From: Oegoconia quadripuncta
Lineage: Eukaryota > Arthropoda > Insecta > Lepidoptera > Autostichidae
Length of the DNA: 64,000 nt
Reading direction: 5' to 3'
NCBI GenBank assembly: GCA_949316235.1
Contig: OX438751.1
Coordinates: 23,279,885-23,343,884 of the forward strand
The translations under genes were made by a program, and so were the position numbers. The notes under the pieces were generated by a model, which saw only the letters and a list, made by a program, of their open reading frames with translations, ran no database searches and had not been told where the DNA came from. This document shows positions 11,191-20,804 of this stretch, piece by piece (the stretch's first letter is position 1; every line of letters starts with the position of its first letter).

Positions 11191-11881
11191 CCCATCAAAA
11201 ACAATACTTGTCAAAAAAACCAAGTCTCGCAACTCAGTTGTTCTGCGGTAAAAAGTTGTGAGATCCATGTAATACCAAGTCGGTTGTTAATTTATTCAGT
11301 CTCTACTTAAGCGACTTTCTGTCTTAATACGTCCAGTCTCTAAGACCACGATCGTGGTCCATAACAATTGAAAATCAATTGTGTCTGGAATCTCCGTACT
11401 CGAAGTATTAAGTTGTTACGTAATAATTAACAGCATCTTATAGTGACGCATATCAATATTAAAATTCTTTAATGTTTTATATAAATATATCGAGACTTGG
11501 CCATCGCACTAAATAATTGAATTTACATGTGTTTTCAGGCGATTGAATTTACACGTCTTTTCAGGCGATGGCCAAGTCTCAATATATTTATATAAAACAT
11601 TAAAGAATTTTAATATTGATATGCGTCACTATAAGATGCTGTTAATTATTACGTAACAACTTAATACTTCGAGTACGGAGATTCCAGACACAATTGATTT
11701 TCAATTGTTATGGACCACGATCGTGGTCTTAGAGACTGGACGTATTAAGACAGAAAGTCGCTTAAGTAGAGACTGAATAAATTAACAACCGACTTGGTAT
11801 TACATGGATCTCACAACTTTTTACCGCAGAACAACTGAGTTGCGAGACTTGGTTTTTTTGACAAGTATTGTTTTTGATGGG
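11191..11881. repeat. near-perfect 317-bp inverted repeat (giant hairpin)
   Basis: The left arm 11191-11507 and right arm 11565-11881 are reverse complements over 317 bp with one mismatch (C at 11491 against A at 11581). The 57-bp loop (11508-11564) holds two imperfect copies of a TTGAATTTACA-TTTTCAGGCGA block. Each arm contains CCAAGTCTCG and its inverse 281 bp apart, as if a small TIR element had been copied head to head, and an internal 16-bp palindrome GACCACGATCGTGGTC. No open frame spans it. Transcription across it would give a very long dsRNA; whether it is transcribed is unknown. Confidence 0.95.
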
Positions 11882-12159
11882 ATCTCATTTCTTTTTGTAT
11901 TTTGTAGACAGTTCTACTTTTTTCCTTTTCGGTACCTTCTACTTATTGTATATATGTATATCTACCAGCAACGAATTTTCTTAAAGCCCTCTCTCTGACT
12001 TATGAACTTTTCTTATTTTTGTAGGTAGCCTTCCGTTTTCTCTTTTCCGGTACTACTTTTTGAGCTACAGTAGCCTTTAGTCGTCAAACTAATATAGCAA
12101 TTGAAATTATCAATGAAAATCGCAAACTTATAGGTAAGAATTCTGGGCACATCCAAACA

Positions 12160-12325
12160 GCATTGGGTCGCTCGCGCGTATGAGCGCGGCTGCCATTCAC
12201 CTTTCCGCGCGCCCCGCCACTGTCCCCGCCCCGCGCCCTCGCGCTAGCACCGCGCAGCGCGTAGTAACGGCCCGCGCTCACTCGCTAGCATCGCAGCGCG
12301 TGGTATATAATTATACAACCTTACG
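12160..12325 (+). promoter_or_regulatory. GC-rich block followed by TATA box, promoter-like
   Basis: A CpG-rich stretch (12167-12300, rich in GCGC and CGCGCC) stands out from the AT-rich surroundings and is followed at once by GGTATATAATTATAC. That is the composition of a promoter or captured gene 5' flank. It would drive rightward transcription, away from the hairpin. ORFs on both strands here reflect GC content. Promoter activity is inferred from composition and the TATA motif only. Confidence 0.3.
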
Positions 12326-12469
12326 CACTCGTAATAAGTACGAATACGCACGTAGGTATGTTTTTTGCATTAATAAATAATTTAATACACGTGTTTTCAT
12401 CACCGGAATACCCATTTTTTGCTCGATTTGGCAGGGGCACTACCATGCGCCTATATTTATATGGGACTA

Positions 12470-12545
12470 GCTTAAACCCGCGGCTTCGCACGCAATAATA
12501 ATAATTGCCGTAAAATAAAATATTGAAAAATTTAATTAACTGAAG
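12470..12545 (-). mobile_element. Helitron 3' end, minus strand
   Basis: Read on the minus strand, GCGAAGCCGCGGGTTTAAG leads to CTAG with a T beyond, the known 3' end of small lepidopteran Helitrons (hairpin, then CTAG|T). The element would extend right from 12470, perhaps to about 12890, but its TC 5' end could not be placed. Neighbouring text (CAACGAAGTTACAGGGGGTC) is of the same kind. Confidence 0.5.
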
Positions 12546-12938
12546 ACTTGGCTGTATGGGCTTAATTTTCTTTGCTGTCTTTTCTAGATTTTTTAGTTTT
12601 TCCTTGATTCATACACCAAACACTACTTATATTCCAAATTTGAAGCTTCTAGGTCTGCTAGAAGTGCCTTAGAATTTTGATGATCGGTGAGTCAGTGACT
12701 GACAAAATTAAGAAATTTGACCCCTTATAATTCTTAAAAATACTGGTTCAAATTGAATGAAATTTTAAATATACGTGTCTTTATAATGCCTGCATAGTTA
12801 CTGAAAATTTCAGTCTTCTATTTTTATCCACAACGAAGTTACAGGGGGTCGAAAATGGTCTGAATTGCTTCGAGAAAAGGATGGTACGGCCGTGACGCTT
12901 TTTTGCTCGACTTGGTGGGGGCACGGCCGTGCCCCCAG

Positions 12939-13353
12939 ATTCAGCTTACAATGGGCATGTACATGAAAAGTGATTTAGAAGCTCTCCACACCTCAGCTAC
13001 TTAGTATATCTCACTTGTAATATATATTTCCAGAACAGTCGTGACCCATTATTGAGAAGAAATGGCAGGTCTAGATTTTTAAAGAAAGCAAGATAACATT
13101 TATTCAGCTTACAATGGGCATGTACATGAAAAGTGATTTAGAAGCTCTCCACACCTCAGCTACTTAGTATATCTCACTTGTAATATATATTTCCAGAACA
13201 GTCGTGACCCATTATTGCAAAGAAATGGCATGTCTAGATTTTTAAAGAAAGCAAGATAACATTTATTCAGCTTACAATGGGCATGTACATGAAAAGTGAT
13301 TTAGAAGCTCTCCACTACTTAGTATGTCTCACTTGTAATATACATTTCCAGAA
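12939..13353 (+). repeat. 163-bp satellite, right part
   Basis: Units start at 12939, 13102 and 13265, again with a period of exactly 163 bp; the last is truncated after TTCCAGAA at 13353 and lacks a short CACCTCAG segment. They continue the array at 10640-11190 and are almost identical to it. Confidence 0.92.
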
Positions 13354-13359
13354 TCCTCA

Positions 13360-13660
13360 TCATGAGCTCCTTTCTATGATATCCATATTGTAGTTTTAGA
13401 ACTATTTTTTCCTCATCACGACCTCTTCAAGATCTTATGATATCCATTATGAACAATTTCTTTGTTCCATTTTGACAAATTTTGACTCTTGCTGTCGATG
13501 TGGTTTTCTTTCTTGTGACGAAATGAAATGACACTTGGAGTAACGTCGAACCTAACGTTACCTTATGAATTAAAATCCATCCACCTATTTAGTTGCTACG
13601 AGGGAATAAGGAATCATACCAGCTCTCAAAAATTATAAAATTTTATTAGTTGTATACTTT
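13360..13660. other. unassigned flank of the satellite
   Basis: AT-rich. Two similar phrases (TTTCTATGATATCCATAT and CTTATGATATCCATTATG) lie about 65 bp apart; otherwise I see nothing. Confidence 0.35.
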
Positions 13661-13664
13661 TATA

Positions 13665-13895
13665 TTATTAAAAAAAAGAAAAGAAAATGGTCCTGTGGGT
13701 TTCTTGCGCCGCTTCTTTTCCCACAGATGATTTCCCCTTTCCGAAGCGGTGGTAGCTTGGACATACTGACTGACCGAAAAATGCTTAGCCCTATTTTTAT
13801 TTCCAATAGATTTATATTGACATTCAACAAATGATATCATGTATCTCACGTTGAAATAAAATGCTTGAAGTTTGAAGTTTTGAAAGTTTGATACA
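13665..13895 (+). mobile_element. LINE 3' UTR remnant
   Basis: Shares CCGAAAAATGCTTAGCCCTA, then ATTGACATTCAACAAATGAT and GTTGAAATAAA-TGCTTGAAG with 56095-56205 (+) and 20805-20990 (-). The polyadenylation-like AATAAA and simple GAAGTTT tail sit at the right end. No coding region remains; the minus-strand ORF 13646-13900 is antisense to it. Confidence 0.6.
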
Positions 13896-14240
13896 TACAT
13901 TTTTGAAAAATGTTGCTCTTGTGGAATGTTTCACAACTGGAGCAAAAATAAAGACGTATATTCACGTGTACCCAAGTTCACACACATCGCATCATCACCT
14001 CAGGAGCTGTGATTTATGAAACCGTGCAAATGGGTTACGGTAACAGCGGACGTATGATGACGCCCGCCGCAATTATGCACGTTGCATCCCGTCGCGAATG
14101 ATGGGATGGATGTTTTAGAAGAAAATGAATTTATGACAAGATTGCTCTGTGCATTGTCGTTTTTAAATCAGTGATACATATGGGAACGAGTTTTGGTATA
14201 TCTGTGGTTTAATATTGGACCAACGTCTAAGAATCTTTGG

Positions 14241-14419
14241 TCTCAACTAATATTATAAATTCGAAAATTTGTGTTTGTATATCTGTATGTAATGTATGTT
14301 TGTTACCTCTTCACGCCTATACCGCTGGACGGATTTAGATGAAAATATAGACAAATTTTTTTGCTGAACCGATTTTGATGAAATCTTCCACGCGGACGAA
14401 GTCGCGGGGGGAAAGCTAG
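14241..14419 (+). mobile_element. non-autonomous Helitron, 179 bp
   Basis: It begins TCTCAACTAATATTATAAAT and ends with a GCGGACGAAGTCGCGG hairpin, then AAAGCTAG followed by T. TC at the 5' end, a 3' hairpin, CTAG, and no target duplication are Helitron hallmarks, and the wording matches the small Lep1-like Helitrons known from Lepidoptera. The interior has the frequent CCGATTTTGATGAAAT phrase. Non-coding. Confidence 0.85.
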
Positions 14420-14429
14420 TTATATCATA

Positions 14430-14955
14430 ACAATATACTAGCACCTGTTACACGTAAAAAAATTCTTTTAAGCTCGCTTGCGTTCGATCGTTATATTTTG
14501 TACCACATAAAGGCCTAGAAGTAAATTATGGTAACTCGCTACGCCCATTAGACGTTCATCTTCTTAGAAGTGTAGAATATAACATACATATAAAGTCACA
14601 CGAAAGTGTTATCATCGACCTCTTTTAGATATTAACGGGTCAAAGATTATCGCGGCTTGGCAAACTATTTAAAAATACAAACAATCTCATACACAAATAA
14701 AATTAGCGGGAATCTCAATTTTCCTGATAGCAACCCAGAGGCTCGTAACCCAGTTTGCACAATGTATTTTTTTTTCTGTTTGTCGAAAAATAGCAAGCGT
14801 TCACAGAAAGATATTCACTTTTGTAATATAGGCAATTGTTGCCTTATTTAACTAATTGCTTTAAATTTTGTTTTAATTATAATATATATATATACATGTA
14901 ACAATGAAATGTGATTGTGGATTTATGTAGTACCATGGGCTAAAAGGGCTGAAGA
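14430..14955. other. unassigned
   Basis: AT-rich. A possible frame at 14657-14851 shows no domain. (TA)n at 14882-14894. No repeat boundaries recognised. Confidence 0.35.
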
Positions 14956-14962
14956 AGTCTTC

Positions 14963-15277
14963 ACGGGTTAGCACTTGACCTCAATCACACCTGATGTTAA
15001 GTGAAGATAAGGCCGAAGGTGGTAGCGTACTGACCCGGAAACCTCATCTTATTTGGGGGACTGGCTGTCTTATCTCTGACAACCGGAACACAACAATGCT
15101 ATTAACTTTACTGTTTGGCGGCAGATTTAGTTAACATGGTGGTAGCTAGCTAGGCGGACATTTAATATGCCGTACCACCAACCAAACCGAGTACTAAATA
15201 TGTACCCCGCTGGGGATCGAACCCGCGACCTCCGAAACGTAAACCCAATGTTGTTTACATTGAGCCACGAGGTGGTT
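14963..15277 (-). mobile_element. SINE1, near full length without A tail
   Basis: Complete tRNA-like head at the right end (GGGGATCGAACCCGCGACCT region, then GAGCCACGAGGTGG) and full body. The expected T run at the left is missing and the copy starts at CGGGTTAGCACTTGACC, so the tail was lost. Confidence 0.88.
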
Positions 15278-15279
15278 AT

Positions 15280-15770
15280 TTATGTAATATCTTTATCTTG
15301 AAACACTATCTTTTGGGATAGGTCTTTTTTATTTATTTATTTGAAAAGGTTCATCTACAGTTATTGCACCATTCCTTAAACTAATTTCAAGCATACAGTC
15401 TGATTCCAGATGAACAACTATTCACAGATAAACACAACATGCATGTTAATTTACCCTATTTACGCTAATTTGGTTTTGGGATAATTTATAAGGCCCAAAG
15501 AGTCGATATCGTTTATTTATTTCAGGCGACATGGTCCACACAATTATATTCAATATGGAAAGGTAATTAAAATCCAATTTAAAGATTTACTTCCTTAGTC
15601 ATTGTTCTGGCTCTCAATCTTCCTCTGAAGCGTCGAGATACTACGCCTTTCTGACAGAATAGTCGGAAGAAGTAGAATGATCTCAACTATCATGTTAAAA
15701 TGGTCTCAGTCTTGGATAGTTTTGTTAGTACGAGCCTTCTTTTAATCTGCTTGGAATAACTGTAAAACTT
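15280..15770. other. unassigned
   Basis: No repeat ends or coding signal recognised between the two SINE1 copies, apart from a short (TTTA)n at 15328-15341. Confidence 0.35.
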
Positions 15771-15771
15771 G

Positions 15772-15899
15772 TTTTTTTATGTACACCGGGTTAGTACTTG
15801 ACCTCAATCACACGTGATATTAAGTGGAGATGAGGCCGAAGGTGGTAGCGTACTGACCCGGAAACCCCATCTTATTTGGGGGATTGGCTATCTCATCTG
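15772..15899 (-). mobile_element. SINE1, 3' half only
   Basis: Starts with a T run and the CACCGGGTTAGTACTTGACC tail, continues through GAAACCCCATCTTATTTGG, and stops at GGCTATCTCATCT. The 5' half with the tRNA head is absent, as in a 5'-truncated retrotransposition product. Confidence 0.85.
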
Positions 15900-15904
15900 T
15901 CAAA

Positions 15905-16585
15905 GTACAGATCACTGGTTTGGCTATACTTGTTTTGTAGGTCTACCTGAACGATAATTTTTTTTCATTTAACAATTTGTTCAGACAAGGTTATCTAAAT
16001 TTTCAATATATAGTTATCTTATCATCATTTACAAAAAAGTCTAGAAATTGAATATCACGAAGTTTATTTTCCTTTACGCAACGAAGACTCGTTATTTAAC
16101 AAACATGTTCCCATTTTCCTGTTACATATGAAAATAGGGAACAAAGAGATGTTTTTGCTTTTCATCCAAGCACTTCCTTATTTGCGTAAGTGCCTTTGAA
16201 ATTACGTAGTTTAATTTTAAAATTTTCTCCATGCATTTTTGGTCTAAACAGCTAGCCGGCCTTTGCAGTTTACAGAACAGACCGCAGGCTAACGTTGTAT
16301 GCTCCTAGCTTTTAGCCTGGTTAGGGGCTTTTAGCAAAAATACCGAACGGCCTTTAGGTATATGCGCCGGGGTAAATTAAACGTGAATTTGCAACATTAA
16401 AGCTACAATATTAAATGGACGTAATATAAAAGGACACCTGATGAGTCAGTAGTTGAATCAAAAGAAACGGAAAATTGTGAGTAGGGATTATAGTTTCAAA
16501 TTCAAATAACTACTTACCTAAAACACAAAACAAAAAAATTGACAAAGTTCGTTCCATCAATGTTAGACGCTACTAAAACTAATCA
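15905..16585. other. unassigned
   Basis: AT-rich; no open frame or repeat of note. Confidence 0.35.
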
Positions 16586-16633
16586 TACATACATATCCTT
16601 TATCCCAAATGGGGTGGTCAGAAATATCCCAAA

Positions 16634-16761
16634 CATTATTGTGTTCCGGTTGTCAGAGATAAGATAGACAGTCCCCCAAATAAGATGGGGTTTCCGGGTC
16701 AGATATGCAGAGACCACCTTCGGCCTCATCTTCACTTAACATCAGGTGTGATTGAGGTCAA
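16634..16761 (+). mobile_element. SINE1, 3' half, abutting R1 remnant
   Basis: Begins at TTATTGTGTTCCGGTTGTC and ends GATTGAGGTCAA without an A tail. To its left (16591-16633) is a piece of another dispersed repeat (CCTTTATCCCAAATGGGGTG). To its right the R1-like reverse transcriptase starts at once. Confidence 0.82.
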
Positions 16762-16763
16762 TT

Positions 16764-17232
16764 GCTAAACTGCTGACGGCCATCACCCTCTGAGGTTTCC
16801 TCAAGAGAGCGATATTACGGGCCGTCAGGGTCTCCGCCCAGACCGGGGCCCCGTAAAGGGCCATCGACCGCACCACCCCCATGTAGAGGCGGCGGCTTGC
16901 CGACTCGGGCCCTCCGATGTTTGGCATCAGCCGCCTTAGGGCAGCCGATGCCGCGACCAATCGGGGGGCCAGGCGGGCGAAGTGTCCGCGGAAACTCCAG
17001 CGCGGGTAGGACGAGGCCGAAATACCTCATCTCGGGCTTGACCTCGATCCGAGTGCCACCGACTTGGATGCTCGCGCCGGGAGCCGGCCCCTTCCGGGCG
17101 CGGTGGAAGCACAGCGCCTCGGACTTGTGTAGGGCCACCTCTAGGCCAAGCATCCGTATGCGCCTCACCACCTGTGCTACTGACACAGTGGCGAGGCGTG
17201 CCGCGTCTCGGTCTAACCCGCTGTGATTTGTA
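16764..17232 (-). pseudogene. R1-clade LINE reverse transcriptase fragment, frameshifted
   Basis: The minus strand encodes first LATVSVAQVVRRIRMLGLEV, then ALHKSEALCFHRARKGP, IQVGGTRIEV and EMRYFGLVL. After a frame change comes VAASAALRRLMPNIGGPE, then YMGVVRSMALYGAPVWAE and NIALLRKPQRVMAV. These are the post-palm and thumb motifs of R1-group ORF2 (LGLEVxxxKSEAxxFH, MRYLGLVLDxxW, LYxGVVxSxALYGAPVW). The YADD motif upstream is cut off where another LINE tail starts at 17244. High GC sets it apart. The plus-strand ORF 16897-17226 is a shadow. Confidence 0.85.
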
Positions 17233-17243
17233 TTAACAGTCAC

Positions 17244-17937
17244 CAAGGCAAAGGCAAAGTCAAAGTTGCTGTATTTTGTAGTTACACAGGGTACATTTAA
17301 ATAGTCATTTTTTCATTTTTTAAGCAACTGCTTGTTCAAAATGCAATGTCCTCCTGCAATGCAATTAAATGTGCGCCTGGCTAGCTACCACCATCTTATC
17401 TAAATCTGACGCCAAACAGCAATGTTAATAGCATTGTTGTGTCCGGTTGTCAGAGATAAGATAGCCAATCCCCTAAATGTGTTGGGGTTTCCGGGTCAGT
17501 ACGCTTCCACCTTAGACCTCATCTTCACTTAACATCAGCTGTGATTGAGGTCAAGTACGAACCCGTCGTGCATAAAAATAAATGTTTCCCCTGAGTAGAA
17601 AAGCAAGAAACTTGAGGAGTTGCTCTTTTAAACAGGACTTTATGTTACAAAAAGGTTTTTAAATTTCATTATTAATTGTGAAATAACCTGGCATGTAAAC
17701 GCGCTGGTTATGTTCAGGGATATTTATCATTGTAGTCTGATATTTTATAATAAGTTTCTGTTTTATAGTATCTTTAAACTTAATAAAATGAAGATTTAGT
17801 ATATGAACAGGAACCTTATTGAAAAAGCTTATACATAACACTTTGAATGAATTACTGCCATTGCGGAGGCGACTAATGTGACCTGCAAGTTTATCTTTAT
17901 TCCTTGTATTGACATCATGTTCATCACTATTCAATAT
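17244..17937 (-). mobile_element. Jockey-type LINE 3' end, interrupted by SINE1
   Basis: Minus-strand frame 17934-17659 reads HDVNTRNKDKLAGHISRLRN, then FNKVPVHIL and LHFIKFKDTIKQKL, the C-terminal region of the LINE family best seen at 33066-33775. The 3' UTR runs to a (CTTTG)n-like tail at 17244-17265 and is split by a SINE1 at 17366-17581. Five other copies of this 3' end occur here (21003, 27478, 30046, 31769, 44459). Dead and 5'-truncated. Confidence 0.8.
17366..17581 (+). mobile_element. SINE1, 5'-truncated, nested in a LINE
   Basis: Contains TGTGCGCCTGGCTAGCTACC through to CCGTCGTGCATAAAAATAAA. The LINE 3' UTR resumes at once on the right (ATGTTTCCCC), and GCAATGT/AATGT on the two sides suggests a short target duplication. 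It therefore arrived after the LINE. Confidence 0.85.
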
Positions 17938-18180
17938 ACATCAATATCTAATAAATAATACAGACTAGTTTTGTATTAGTTGGTGTTTCATTTAAAACCC
18001 AACAATTCACAAAGCGACTTAACATCACTTTTTAATGCTCCTTAAACTGAGCAAAAGTGTAGAGCCGTATTTAGTTCAGGGGCGCTATTTCTCGAAATAT
18101 AAATTGAGCAAATATTATTCTAAATATGATTGAATTTTATAATGAAAAGTTACTATTGTGTTAACATTCTAGATAATGAT

Positions 18181-18350
18181 CGACGGCCGATTGCTTTAAT
18201 CAATAGTGGATAGTAGTAAAACGAAGGCTTACTGGTTCGAATTCCACTAGGGGTTTGTGTGTGGTAAATTCGAACATTAATACTCGAGTCATAGATGGTT
18301 ACATAAATATTTATGTATGTTTATCCGTTATCTAGTACCCATAGTACAAT
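18181..18350 (+). mobile_element. SINE2 type a, diverged
   Basis: Begins CGACGGCCGATTGCTTTAAT, has an ACTGGTTCGAATTCCACT B box, and ends with the ATGTATGTTTATCCGTTATC body typical of type a. It lies about 30 bp upstream of a type b copy. Confidence 0.72.
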
Positions 18351-18380
18351 CTTTGTTTAATTTTTACAGAATACAATATT

Positions 18381-18656
18381 GACGACCTGTTTGGTGTAGT
18401 GGTTAGCAACTCTGACCACTATACCAAAAGATTGCGGGTTCGAATCCCGCTAGGGGCATATGTTTGTGTGCTTAATACGGACATGTGTACCCGAGTTATG
18501 GATGTTTTCATTTATAATAAGTATTTATTTACAAAAAAAATATATTTATGTAGTATATCACCATCTGGTATCCACAACACAAGCCTATAGTTGCTTAGTG
18601 TGGAACTAGATGGCGCTGTGTGTATCTGCAAAGATATTTATTTATTATTACAAATT
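18381..18656 (+). mobile_element. SINE2 type b, full length
   Basis: The tRNA-like head GACGACCTGTTTGGTGTAGT is followed by GGTTAGCAACTCTGACCAC and the B box GGGTTCGAATCCCG. Then come the body (GAGTTATGGATGTTTTCATT, ACCATCTGGTATCC, AACTAGATGGCGCTGTGTG) and an AT tail. A and B boxes are well preserved, but there is no acceptor-stem pairing, so it is a SINE rather than a tRNA gene. The ORF at 18399-18590 follows the repeat. Confidence 0.88.
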
Positions 18657-18659
18657 TTC

Positions 18660-19575
18660 TTAAATGCCACATCTCATTATTCGTTCAAGTTATTGCATTA
18701 TAGTAAATATAAAAAGTAAACTTTGTCAAATATTTTACTTTATTAATTTTAGATTTCAAAATGTGGCCTAAAGTTCCACCATACGAGTACAACTTTATAT
18801 TATTGTATAGTATTGTTTATACTTGGTATAGAAAACTGAAGAACTTAGTTCATGTTTAAAAATGGGAACGAACATATGTATTCATACCCTTTATGCATCC
18901 CTTACACAAGTAATGGTAAAATATTTAAGAGAACTTCTTAAAATCCATTGACTCGACTCGGCGTAACTCAGGAGGAATCCGAATCATTATTAATAATCTT
19001 ATTGAATCCGTGCAAAATCGATGTCGACAAGCAAATTTAAATAACTGAGGAGGAATGCTTTAAAATGAAAGTAAATTTTTGTTTAAATAGACTATTTAAA
19101 AAAAAAACTTGAAACGACAGCAGTCTATTTATTTAATTGCGAATTTGTGAAACTTTTTGTTGTTTCATTTAAAAAGCAATAAAATCTTTTTTTTACAAAA
19201 AGCAAGTTTAGTTATTTTGTTGTGTTCATTCAAAGTAAAAGTGAAAAACGTATTCTTCAATTCAGGTAAAAGTTAGGATACTGGCAGCCCCTAGATGTAA
19301 TTGGCCTAGGGCCATTACAATTGGAAATTATATTCCGCGGTGAACTAAGGTTGAAGTTGAAGTTATGACGAAACTATATGTATTGTACGCCACAACCTGA
19401 ATCCGGCCCTGTTAAGCCGACTAGTGCTGAATTCTGGAACGAGACGTAAAATCTTGAGATTAAGTGCGCTTTATCTTATAGGGGCAGCTGACAGTGGGTG
19501 TTTAATGTTTTACAGGATTCCTAGCAATTAATCGTTATTGACAATATGCGGGTGGCATACCAATTTGTTTAGAGA
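18660..19575. other. unassigned AT-rich sequence
   Basis: Nothing recognisable as gene or repeat end. The phrase CCCCTAGATGTAATTGGCC near 19290 is followed by a partly inverted CCTAGGGCCATTACAATTGG. Confidence 0.35.
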
Positions 19576-19580
19576 TATAG

Positions 19581-19657
19581 ATAGAACAAAATGGCGGATT
19601 ACATATACTCTTACACATAGGTGTAGGAGTATATTTAATCCGCCATATTGTTTCTAT
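19581..19657. repeat. short hairpin element, ~36-bp arms
   Basis: ATAGAACAAAATGGCGGATT and the following ACATATACTC-TTACAC (19581-19616) are inverted at 19621-19657 with about three differences and a 4-bp loop. It may be a minimal fold-back MITE. Non-coding. Confidence 0.75.
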
Positions 19658-19664
19658 TAAAATT

Positions 19665-20520
19665 ATAACAAGGACTATTTTTTAAAACGCTTCTAGAGAA
19701 TATTAGATTGTATTGTCCCATCAGTTGACTACCTAATTTCTAGTACCTAGCCATGTTCGGGTATTTTTTCCAACTTGGTAATCAGGTTACAAATGAACTT
19801 TTTGGCCACGTGCGTAACTAGTTACAATTAAGTTTTATTTTCTTATTTAGTAACCTGAGGACCTACTACGAAATGTTTATCGGATTTTTTAAAATGGAAT
19901 TATGGAGCAGTTATGCTTAATTCTATTGACATGTAAATTGAATTCAATTGAAATTTTTCTAATAAATAATTTGAAAAATGAAAATAAACTATCCAAAAAT
20001 TTTTATGTTTGAATTTGGAATTGCCAATTTCGAAAGTACTAAAATGCATTTGATAAATTATATACCACTTTCTGTGGTTCTGCGGCCACTGTACGTTGTA
20101 CATGACCGAACACCAATCTTAAGTCAACCCGCAGACGCTACTTTGAATTAATGAGCTAAGATCGCTCGCGAATACCCTTTATTAATAGCTAATGAAGGTG
20201 GTCCTTGAAGGACAACAATACATACATACCAACATTTTCCCAATTAGGTACATGCATTTCAAATTCAACGTTCTAAAACTGCTTTATTAAGAGGATTTAT
20301 TCCTCCCAGCGGCGCCCTCATTGGATAAATTAGGATTTCTTTTTAAACAGAATAAATAAAAATCGCTCTGACCTACACTCTAAATGCCTAAAAACTAATC
20401 CCCGGAACTGTATCTTTCTATAATGAGCTGGCGATCAGACTGATTGACGTCTCAGGCGACTCAAGAGCCGACACTTATCTTGCTCAAAGATTAAACATTG
20501 CCATCTAGCGAGGTAATGCA
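19665..20520. other. unassigned
   Basis: No gene recognised. The ORF 19900-20103 on the minus strand is AT-rich and lacks any family feature. Confidence 0.35.
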
Positions 20521-20525
20521 GCCAG

Positions 20526-20791
20526 CATCTTGGGCACTTGCTGTGATTGGTTGCGCCCTGTGCCCCCCACCCCCTTTGGCGTCTTCCATATGAACGTTGT
20601 CTTTTTTTCTCATTGATAAAATAAGAATCGAAATGAAGTAACTCTATTAATTTGTATTTTCATTTGCACTTACATTTAATTTTTTTACTCGGAATAAAAT
20701 TTTTTAAGGATAGCATTTTTTAATGAATAATTTATTTTAATGTCACGTACGTGCAATTGCCAAAGTTGGTCGGGTTAATTTTGTTAGACCC
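20526..20791 (-). mobile_element. AGGTCTAAC-ended TIR element, truncated copy
   Basis: Inverse copy of part of the complete element at 41662-42174. It has the GTGATTGGTTGCGCCCTGTG segment, the CATTGATAAAATAAG segment and the CGGGTTAATTTTGTTAGACC terminus, but lacks the GC-rich core and the other end. Confidence 0.75.
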
Positions 20792-20804
20792 TATACAGTT
20801 TAGA

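Larger units (their letters stand above)
11191..12938. mobile_element. 1.75-kb insertion in the satellite, Helitron-like ends possible
   Basis: The satellite reads through if 11191-12938 is removed, with AT shared at the junctions, so this is one inserted block. The 5' junction can be read as A|TCCCATC, fitting the TC start and A|T target of Helitrons. The 3' end is a perfect 20-bp palindrome (12917-12936, GGGGGCAC..GTGCCCCC), as Helitrons have near their 3' end, but the final bases are CAGA rather than CTRR. The motif TTTTTTGCTCGA(T/C)TTGG occurs at 12417 and 12899. It contains the giant hairpin, a GC-rich TATA block and an internal Helitron end. No Rep/helicase is encoded. Confidence 0.6.

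Noticed and set aside
12084..12380. Overlapping frames on both strands, alanine- and arginine-rich
   Set aside because: Caused by the CpG-rich block; no family motif and no agreement between strands.
18381..18460. Possible tRNA gene (A and B boxes, GGGTTCGAATCCCG)
   Set aside because: No acceptor-stem pairing, and the same head with a 3' body occurs in several copies; it is the head of SINE2. The same holds for the SINE1 and SINE3 heads.
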